NCBI GenBank assembly: GCA_002369155.1
Contig: DFEM01000100.1
Location: forward strand, 1 to 5,833
Direction of reading: 5' to 3'
Source of the DNA: Lachnospiraceae bacterium UBA3802
GTDB lineage: Bacteria > Bacillota > Clostridia > Lachnospirales > Lachnospiraceae
DNA: 5,833 nt
Part shown: positions 1 through 5,833 of the stretch, piece after piece
How positions within the stretch are numbered: the stretch's first letter is position 1
How the letters are laid out: every line of letters begins with the position of its first letter
Notes under the pieces: model-generated
The model's database searches: none
What the model was told of the DNA's origin: nothing
The model's input: the letters and a program-made list of their open reading frames with translations, nothing else
Program-made: the position numbers and the translations under genes

Positions 1-371
1 GTATAACGCATTGCAGCTGCGCCGTCGCCGTCGACCGAACCGAAATTTCCGTGACCGTCTACCAAAGGTGCTCTCATCGACCAATCCTGTGCCATGTTTA
101 CCAAAGCACCGTAGATTGATGAATCTCCGTGAGGATGGTATTTACCCATTGTATCACCGACGATACGCGCCGACTTACGATGAGGCTTATCCGGTCCGTT
201 GTTGAGTTCTACCATTGAGTAAAGAACTCTTCTCTGAACAGGTTTAAGACCGTCTCTGACATCGGGAAGCGCACGCGCAGCGATTACGCTCATCGCATAA
301 TCGATATAGCAGTCTTCCATCGTCTTTTTAAGGTCAACTTCTTCAATTTTGTCAAATATTGTATCTTCCAT
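1..371 (-). CDS. gyrA: DNA gyrase subunit A, N-terminal part (cut by window edge)
   Basis: GyrA is the breakage-reunion subunit of the A2B2 gyrase that introduces negative supercoils in the cytoplasm. Only the first 123 codons are present; the gene runs off the left edge. The protein opens [16 protein letters not shown], then [25 protein letters not shown] (about residues 24-48), which is the conserved start of the winged-helix domain. HPHGDSSIY (79-87) is the quinolone-resistance-determining region, and AAAMRY ends on Tyr123, which corresponds to catalytic Tyr122 of E. coli. The ATG at 371 is supported by a GGAGG four bases upstream and by the family's usual start. Position 88 is Gly (codon GGT) where E. 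coli has Asp87, while Ser84 (E. coli Ser83) is kept. Local G+C is high: 35 of the first 60 window bases. It is the last visible gene of the cluster and follows gyrB and a small ORF with a 36-base gap. Identification is certain. Confidence 0.98.
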   Translation of the reverse strand, partial: MEDTIFDKIEEVDLKKTMEDCYIDYAMSVIAARALPDVRDGLKPVQRRVLYSMVELNNGPDKPHRKSARIVGDTMGKYHPHGDSSIYGALVNMAQDWSMRAPLVDGHGNFGSVDGDGAAAMRY

Positions 372-375
372 TTTG

Positions 376-380
376 CCTCC
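376..380 (-). promoter_or_regulatory. gyrA ribosome binding site
   Basis: On the minus strand the sequence CGGAGGCAAA precedes the ATG. GGAGG is a strong Shine-Dalgarno core with only four bases to the start codon, slightly short but acceptable. It fixes the gyrA start at 371 and shows that gyrA has its own translation signal and does not depend on coupling to the ORF upstream. Confidence 0.8.
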
Positions 381-407
381 GTGTTGTTAGCACTTCATCA
401 TAAATAA

Positions 408-587
408 TTAATTCTTCAAAAATCGGGATATCTGGATGAACAATACAGTTCCCAGCGATCCAAAAACCAAAACGACTATTCCTAATATTATCAGTAATTT
501 TATCGTTTGTTTTTTATTCTTGTCGGCTATGCTCAATATAAGAGCCCAAAGCCAGAACGCAAATAACAGAAAAAGAATAATTTTCAT
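408..587 (-). CDS. small two-helix membrane protein, function unknown
   Basis: A 59-codon ORF fills most of the 219-base gap between gyrB and gyrA. It begins MKIILFLLFAFWLWALILS and ends ISRFLKN. Residues about 3-20 form a hydrophobic helix with two Trp and several Phe. A polar loop DKNKKQ (22-27) follows, then a second hydrophobic helix at about 31-53 (rich in Ile, Leu, Val, Gly), then a short basic tail. This pattern predicts a helical hairpin in the cytoplasmic membrane. The first helix could also be read as an uncleaved signal anchor; there is no clear signal-peptidase or lipobox site. The ATG lies 3 bases past the gyrB stop. The only ribosome-binding candidate is a weak GGA ten bases upstream, inside the last gyrB codons, so translation would depend on coupling to gyrB. 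I do not recognise a family. That it is a real gene is an inference from membrane-like composition, position and operon spacing; it could be a chance ORF. Confidence 0.6.
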   Translation of the reverse strand: MKIILFLLFAFWLWALILSIADKNKKQTIKLLIILGIVVLVFGSLGTVLFIQISRFLKN

Positions 588-590
588 CTA

Positions 591-2555
<1,965 letters not shown>

Positions 2556-2559
2556 TTTA

Positions 2560-3645
2560 TTATCCAACCACTTCGACAATTCCGTCATGTACATCGAATA
2601 CCCTGTCGATTTTAAATCTTTCATTTACAAAATCATCAAGACCGGTACATGTAATAATCGTCTGTATATTACTAATGCTGTCCAAAAGCATATTCTGTCT
2701 GTTTGAATCAAGCTCCGATAATACATCATCAAGCAGGAAAACAGGATTATCTCCTGTATTTCTTTTAATAATCTCTATTTCCGCAAGCTTCAATGAAAGA
2801 GCTGCCGTTCTTTGCTGACCCTGAGATCCGTATTTTCTGGCATCGATTCCGTTTATGTTTATTACATAATCATCTCGATGAGGTCCGCATGATGTCATTT
2901 TGCTTTTTAAATCTCTCTCGGCATTTTGTTTAAGACTGCTCTCAATCATATCCTCGGGAGTATCTGGCTCATATCTTATATCCAAAAATTCTTTTTGCCC
3001 GGTTAATTTGTAATGAATTTCTTTAACAATCGAATTTAATTCATCAACAAATTCTTTCCTCTTTTTTATAACCTGACTTCCGTAACTTTGAAGCTGTGAA
3101 TCCCAGATAAAAAGAGTTTCTTTTAAAGCCGGTTCAAAATATATATCTTTTAAAAGTTTGTTTCTTTGATCAATTATTTTATTGTAATTGCTCAAATTAA
3201 AAACATAGGAAGAATCAAGTCTGCAAATTTGCATATCTATAAAAGATCTTCTGTATGAAGGACCGCCTTTAATAATATTCAAATCTTCAGGAGAAAATAA
3301 AACTACATTAAGAATACCTATCAATTCAGAAGTTTTTTTAAGTTTTTCAAGATTAAGAGCTATAATCTTGGATTTTGATTTTCTTAAGTGTAAATCTATT
3401 CTTATTTCTTCTTCTTTTTTATTTATTTTGGTTCTTACATGACCTTCATCATTACCGAAATTAATAATTTCGCCGTCTTTACTGCCTTTATGAGACTTTG
3501 TTGTTGAACACAAATAAATAGCTTCCAGGATATTTGTTTTTCCCTGAGCATTTTCACCGGTTAAAATATTTGTACCTTCATCAAATTCAATACAAAGATT
3601 TTTATAATTTCTGTAATTTTCCAGTTCCAGTGATTTAATAATCAT
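2560..3645 (-). CDS. recF: DNA replication and repair protein RecF
   Basis: RecF is a cytoplasmic SMC/ABC-type ATPase that, with RecO and RecR, helps load RecA onto gapped DNA at stalled forks. The 361 residues match the usual 360-375 length. The start MIIKSLELENYRNY is the typical RecF opening. Walker A is GENAQGKT (30-37), with Lys36 and Thr37 binding nucleotide. The ABC signature lies in YGSQGQQRT (272-280). Walker B is VFLLDD (302-307), followed by the D-loop SELD (310-313). GPHRDD (254-259) is another conserved RecF block. The central part (about 90-250) is the coiled/lobe II region. The gene follows the S4 gene by 33 bases. I see no clear Shine-Dalgarno sequence before this ATG (AAAAAGTTGAAACAAAC); the start is chosen from family similarity because the next Met is near residue 118-137. 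Low expression would suit RecF. Identification is certain; start confidence is high. Confidence 0.97.
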   Translation of the reverse strand: MIIKSLELENYRNYKNLCIEFDEGTNILTGENAQGKTNILEAIYLCSTTKSHKGSKDGEIINFGNDEGHVRTKINKKEEEIRIDLHLRKSKSKIIALNLEKLKKTSELIGILNVVLFSPEDLNIIKGGPSYRRSFIDMQICRLDSSYVFNLSNYNKIIDQRNKLLKDIYFEPALKETLFIWDSQLQSYGSQVIKKRKEFVDELNSIVKEIHYKLTGQKEFLDIRYEPDTPEDMIESSLKQNAERDLKSKMTSCGPHRDDYVININGIDARKYGSQGQQRTAALSLKLAEIEIIKRNTGDNPVFLLDDVLSELDSNRQNMLLDSISNIQTIITCTGLDDFVNERFKIDRVFDVHDGIVEVVG

Positions 3646-3678
3646 GTTTGTTTCAACTTTTTATATTTAATAAAATAA

Positions 3679-3888
3679 TTAAATTTTATTAATGGTTACT
3701 TCTGTTCCTTTATAAAAAACCTTATCGCCTTTATAAAGTTTTTTACCTCTTTGAGTTTCAACTTCGCCGTTAACTTTTACTTTTCCTTCCTGAATTTCAA
3801 ATTTGGCATCTGCTCCGTTTTCAACCAAAGATGCAGCTTTAAGAAGCTGGCCTAATTTAATAAAATCATCTTTTAAATAAAAATCCAT
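3679..3888 (-). CDS. yaaA: S4-domain RNA-binding protein, YaaA type
   Basis: This 69-residue protein corresponds to the small S4-domain protein encoded between dnaN and recF in B. subtilis and many Firmicutes. The S4 fold is seen as IKLGQLLKAASLVENGADAK (10-29), in which the LGQLLK helix and the basic turn form the RNA-contacting face, then VKVNGEVETQRGKKLYKGD (37-55), the beta strands and conserved RGKKLYKGD turn. The family binds structured RNA, probably ribosomal RNA; its precise cellular role was not well defined as far as I know. The ATG is 12 bases after the dnaN stop, and the gap AAGAAGAAAAAT offers only a purine-rich, weak ribosome binding site, so coupling to dnaN translation is likely. 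No truncation is seen. The unrelated E. coli YaaA (peroxide stress) shares only the name. Family call is strong; function is inferred. Confidence 0.93.
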   Translation of the reverse strand: MDFYLKDDFIKLGQLLKAASLVENGADAKFEIQEGKVKVNGEVETQRGKKLYKGDKVFYKGTEVTINKI

Positions 3889-3900
3889 ATTTTTCTTCTT

Positions 3901-5010
3901 TTATCCCAAGATAGGAAGTACTACATAGTTATAAACATCTTCTTTTCTGATAAAGCAGGGGAATTTCTTTCCGAGTAAATAAATTGATACCGTTTCATCA
4001 TCAATTGCTTTCAAAGCATCAATAAATAACTTGGGATTGAAATTGATTTCAATATCATCACCCTCTTTTGAAATATCAATATTTTCATTGATACTTCCGA
4101 TCTGAGAAAATACACTTACATTTAAATTGTTGTTTGATATTGTAAATTTAACCGACTTTTTATCTCCGTCTTTTGCAAAAAGAGTTGTTCTGTCAAGACA
4201 CTCATACAAACTCTTTTTATTTATATCAACTTTTGTAATGTAATCTTTATATTTAAGATTTGAAGAATCAAAGAAGTTACCTTCAATAAGTCTCATTACA
4301 ATAATGTTTTGATCAAATTCAAATACAACATTGTCTTTCATAAAATACATATCAATCATTGATTCCGTATCATCGTAAATAATTTTGATAAGTTCATTAA
4401 GACTGGTACCTTTTACAATAATTCTTTCATCAATTTCATTATTGTTAATATCAATCTGTCTTATTGCAACTCTGCTCTGCTCTACTGCTTCAACTCTTAA
4501 AATACCGTTTTTAATAACAAATAATTCACCTTCAAGAATTTTGTTTACGGAATTTAAAGAAGTACAGAAAATAGTTCTTCTTATAATATCTTTTAAAGCA
4601 TACTGACTTATTTCAAGTTTTGTATCTCTTTCAATTTCAGGAAGATCGCTGAATAAATAACCCATCTTTCCGGGAATTGTTGCTTTAATGTTATTGCTTT
4701 CTATAAGAACATTTATTGAATCTTCATCTTCTTTTTCATTGTAAAAAACATTTATAATACCGTCAGGTATCTTTCTGATAAGATCGGTAAGCTGTCTTGC
4801 ATCAACTCCAACCATTCCTTCTTCAATAATTTCTCCTTCAACTATTCCCTGAATAGCCATATCTTCATTATTGGCAAGAAGTCTTATATAACCTTTTGTA
4901 GCATCAATAAGAATGCATCCGCTTGTATTTAAATTAGGTTTATTGGATATTGCTTTTCCTACAATTGATACAGAATTGATGAATTTTTCCTTATCTATGG
5001 AAATTCGCAT
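3901..5010 (-). CDS. dnaN: DNA polymerase III beta subunit (sliding clamp)
   Basis: DnaN forms a ring-shaped dimer around DNA, tethers the replicative polymerase and binds partners such as MutS and DnaA-regulating proteins. The 369 residues fit the family (about 366-380) and three similar clamp domains (roughly 1-125, 126-250, 251-369). Visible clamp features are the start MRISIDKEKFINSVSIVGKA, then GYIRLLANNEDMAIQG (about 40-55), VGVDARQLTDLIRKIPDG (67-84) and the C-terminal YNYVVLPILG. The last residues line the partner-binding pocket; LPILG stands in for E. coli MPMRL, with the Pro kept and the Arg replaced by Leu. The start is set by AAGGAG eight bases upstream. It is separated from dnaA by a 122-base spacer with its own likely promoter and an origin element, and leads an operon-like run into the S4 gene and recF. 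Base composition is very A+T-rich (about 23% G+C in bases 4681-4740). Certain identification. Confidence 0.98.
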   Translation of the reverse strand: MRISIDKEKFINSVSIVGKAISNKPNLNTSGCILIDATKGYIRLLANNEDMAIQGIVEGEIIEEGMVGVDARQLTDLIRKIPDGIINVFYNEKEDEDSINVLIESNNIKATIPGKMGYLFSDLPEIERDTKLEISQYALKDIIRRTIFCTSLNSVNKILEGELFVIKNGILRVEAVEQSRVAIRQIDINNNEIDERIIVKGTSLNELIKIIYDDTESMIDMYFMKDNVVFEFDQNIIVMRLIEGNFFDSSNLKYKDYITKVDINKKSLYECLDRTTLFAKDGDKKSVKFTISNNNLNVSVFSQIGSINENIDISKEGDDIEINFNPKLFIDALKAIDDETVSIYLLGKKFPCFIRKEDVYNYVVLPILG

Positions 5011-5018
5011 TTGAAGTT

Positions 5019-5024
5019 CTCCTT
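5019..5024 (-). promoter_or_regulatory. dnaN ribosome binding site
   Basis: Minus-strand AAGGAG (extended AAGGAGAA) with eight bases to the ATG at 5010. It is the strongest and best spaced ribosome binding site in the window and settles the dnaN start, in keeping with high demand for clamp protein. Confidence 0.85.
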
Positions 5025-5045
5025 AAATAAATAATTTATATATAT

Positions 5046-5063
5046 TAATAAAAATAGTAATAA
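5046..5063 (+). other. candidate DnaA-trio run
   Basis: The plus strand, read 3' to 5' away from the DnaA boxes, gives AAT AAT GAT AAA AAT AAT. The DnaA-trio consensus is 3'-(G/A)AT-5' repeats on the strand that DnaA engages as a filament when the origin opens. Five of six triplets fit and one (AAA) has a single mismatch. The run starts after the four-base CCTC cluster next to the boxes, as in B. subtilis. In such A+T-rich DNA some match by chance is expected, so the order of elements is the main support. Confidence 0.6.
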
Positions 5064-5067
5064 GAGG

Positions 5068-5084
5068 TGTTGATATGTTGATAA
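5068..5084 (-). promoter_or_regulatory. tandem DnaA-box-like sites
   Basis: The minus strand reads TTATCAACATATCAACA: box one TTATCAACA (5076-5084) and box two ATATCAACA (5068-5076) sharing one base, an 8-base periodic direct repeat. Compared with the consensus TTATCCACA, box one has one mismatch (C to A at position 6) and box two has two. Both point toward the trio run and dnaN, the orientation expected for a basal unwinding module. They also lie at or just after the predicted dnaN transcription start, so DnaA bound here could affect dnaN expression. Confidence 0.65.
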
Positions 5085-5091
5085 CTTACTA

Positions 5092-5120
5092 ATTATACCA
5101 TAAAATAAAGGTTTTTTAAA
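5092..5120 (-). promoter_or_regulatory. dnaN promoter, sigma-A type with extended -10
   Basis: The -10 hexamer is a perfect TATAAT (5092-5097) preceded by TGG, giving the extended form TG-N-TATAAT. With a 17-base spacer the -35 is TTTAAA (5115-5120), matching four of six consensus bases. Transcription would start near 5085, right at the edge of the tandem DnaA boxes, about 75 bases before the dnaN ATG. It would give dnaN and the genes downstream a promoter of their own in addition to any read-through from dnaA, since no terminator is visible after dnaA. Confidence 0.75.
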
Positions 5121-5132
5121 CGAAAACTGTGT

Positions 5133-5833
5133 TTATAATGAGGTGATAATTTTAATTAAAGAGTCTATATTTTTTTCAAAAGAAGGATCGTTTTCTATCA
5201 TTTCTCTTATTTTGTTTATTCCGGAAACGACGGTAGAATGATCTCTGTTTAATTTATTTCCTATATTACTCTTTGTATCTTCGGTAAGTTTGAAGCAAAG
5301 ATACATAATTATCTGTCTTGGAACGGCAATTTCCTTATTTCTTTTAGTGGATAAAATATCATCTATTGAGACATTATAATGTTTTGAAACTTCTTCCATA
5401 ATAATATCAATGTTGATAACTTTGGTTTTATTTGGATTTATAATGTCTTTTAGGCTGTTTTTAGCCATTTCCAGAGATATTTCATCTGAAGAAATTTTTG
5501 ATAAAGCAATTAATTTATTGTAAGCACCTTCAAGCTCTCTTATGTTTGAACTTATATTTTCGGTAATATAATTAAGAATTTCGTCGCTTATTTTATCACC
5601 GTGTTTCTGATTAAGCTGAATTAAAATGGCTTTTCTTGTTTCATAGTTGGGCGGCTGAACGTCAACCTGAAGTCCCATCTGGAATCTTGTTAGATATCTT
5701 TCATCCAAAATTTCCATATATTTGGGATGTTTATCAGAAGAAATAATTATTGTTTTACCGTTTTCATAAAGTGAATTGAATGTATGGAAAAATTCTTCCT
5801 GAGTAGCATCTTTACCTATAATAAACTGGATAT
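5133..5833 (-). CDS. dnaA: chromosomal replication initiator DnaA, C-terminal part (cut by window edge)
   Basis: DnaA binds DnaA boxes at oriC, forms an ATP-dependent filament and opens the duplex for helicase loading. The frame is open to the right edge, giving 232 residues of the C-terminal half; the internal ATG at 5717 is not the start. Fragment residues 1-19 (IQFIIGKDATQEEFFHTFN) follow Walker B. Sensor I is IIISSD (28-33). The Arg finger is Arg49 in LTRF, and VDVQPPNYETR follows. Sensor II is NIRELEGAYNKL (97-108; Arg98). Domain IV (about 140-232) shows the basic KRNKEIAVPRQIIMYL and the helix-turn-helix signature RDHSTV (186-191). The usual FGGRDHTTV is changed to LNRDHSTV, one residue shorter with Thr replaced by Ser. 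The N-terminal domains and Walker A lie outside the window. Identification is certain. Confidence 0.97.
   Translation of the reverse strand, partial: IQFIIGKDATQEEFFHTFNSLYENGKTIIISSDKHPKYMEILDERYLTRFQMGLQVDVQPPNYETRKAILIQLNQKHGDKISDEILNYITENISSNIRELEGAYNKLIALSKISSDEISLEMAKNSLKDIINPNKTKVINIDIIMEEVSKHYNVSIDDILSTKRNKEIAVPRQIIMYLCFKLTEDTKSNIGNKLNRDHSTVVSGINKIREMIENDPSFEKNIDSLIKIITSL
5346..5354 (-). promoter_or_regulatory. DnaA-box-like site inside dnaA
   Basis: Minus-strand TTATCCACT differs from the DnaA box consensus TTATCCACA only at the last base. It has the same orientation as the spacer boxes and lies about 260 bases from them, inside the codons for ILSTKR. It could be an outlying origin box, or a by-product of the coding sequence. 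Confidence 0.3.
5411..5419 (-). promoter_or_regulatory. second copy of the TTATCAACA box, inside dnaA
   Basis: Minus-strand TTATCAACA is identical to the first box of the dnaA-dnaN spacer and has the same orientation. The identity extends to 13 bases (plus strand ATGTTGATAACTT at 5410-5422 and 5075-5087). It encodes VINI of DnaA. It may be an accessory DnaA site, but coding constraint or chance cannot be excluded. Confidence 0.35.

Larger units (their letters stand above)
5023..5084 (-). other. oriC: probable oriC unwinding element between dnaA and dnaN
   Basis: Read on the minus strand from 5084 down: two DnaA-box-like 9-mers, a CCTC cluster (5064-5067), a run of TTA/CTA triplets (5046-5063), then A+T-rich DNA to the dnaN ribosome binding site. 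Bases 5023-5063 contain a single G and no C in 41 positions. In B. subtilis the dnaA-dnaN spacer contains the same series of elements (DnaA boxes, GC cluster, DnaA-trios, unwinding region), where DnaA opens the duplex. Function here is inferred from order and position. A second cluster of boxes upstream of dnaA, typical of bipartite origins, would lie outside the window. Confidence 0.72.

Noticed and set aside
11..205. Plus-strand open frame rich in Arg
   Set aside because: It lies antisense to gyrA, has no ribosome binding site, and its composition follows from the complement of conserved GyrA codons.
4385..4606. Plus-strand open frame with hydrophobic stretches, antisense to dnaN
   Set aside because: The hydrophobic look comes from the A+T-rich complement of dnaN; no ribosome binding site and no independent support.
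5111..5136. Possible terminator after dnaA
   Set aside because: There is an A/T run, but no G+C-rich stem; AAAC/GTTT pairs only four bases. Read-through from dnaA remains possible.
5133..5717. Independent 194-residue protein starting at the ATG at 5717
   Set aside because: The frame continues open to the window edge with clear DnaA sequence upstream (IQFIIGKDATQEEFFHTFN), so that ATG is internal to dnaA.

Overview
The window is a core housekeeping locus, the replication-initiation cluster of a low-GC Gram-positive bacterium (Bacillota, most likely class Clostridia). Every gene lies on the minus strand, so gene order runs from right to left: dnaA (3' part) - dnaN - yaaA-type S4 gene - recF - gyrB - a small membrane-protein ORF - gyrA (5' part). 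This order is the classical Firmicutes origin arrangement. The short GyrB of 644 residues without the proteobacterial insert, the S4 gene between dnaN and recF, and GyrA motifs such as [11 protein letters not shown] suggest a relative of Lachnospiraceae. That family placement is from memory of similar proteins, not from a search.

Right part (5011-5833): the end of dnaA covers the last part of the AAA+ domain and all of the DNA-binding domain IV. It is followed by a 122-base spacer. Read on the minus strand, the spacer holds an extended -10 promoter for dnaN, two tandem DnaA-box-like 9-mers (TTATCAACA and ATATCAACA), a short CCTC cluster, a run of TTA/CTA triplets and a very A+T-rich stretch ending at the dnaN ribosome binding site. 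The order boxes, GC cluster, trinucleotide run, AT-rich DNA matches the basal unwinding module described for the Bacillus subtilis origin, so this spacer is probably the duplex-unwinding part of oriC.

Middle part (2560-5010): dnaN (sliding clamp), a 69-residue S4 RNA-binding protein and recF follow with gaps of 12 and 33 bases and no visible terminator, so they probably form one operon with dnaN. All are A+T-rich.

Left part (1-2559): gyrB, a 59-residue two-helix membrane ORF that starts 3 bases after the gyrB stop, and the first 123 codons of gyrA up to the catalytic tyrosine. The gyrase genes are clearly richer in G+C than dnaN and recF, which fits stronger codon selection for high expression.

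Together the genes load the replisome (DnaA, DnaN), repair stalled forks (RecF) and manage supercoiling (GyrA/GyrB). I see no mobile element, RNA gene, CRISPR array or defence system. The points that deserve a second look are the origin element with its non-canonical DnaA boxes, the slightly altered DNA-reading loop of DnaA, the overlooked small membrane ORF between gyrB and gyrA, and a glycine at the GyrA position equivalent to E. coli Asp87.
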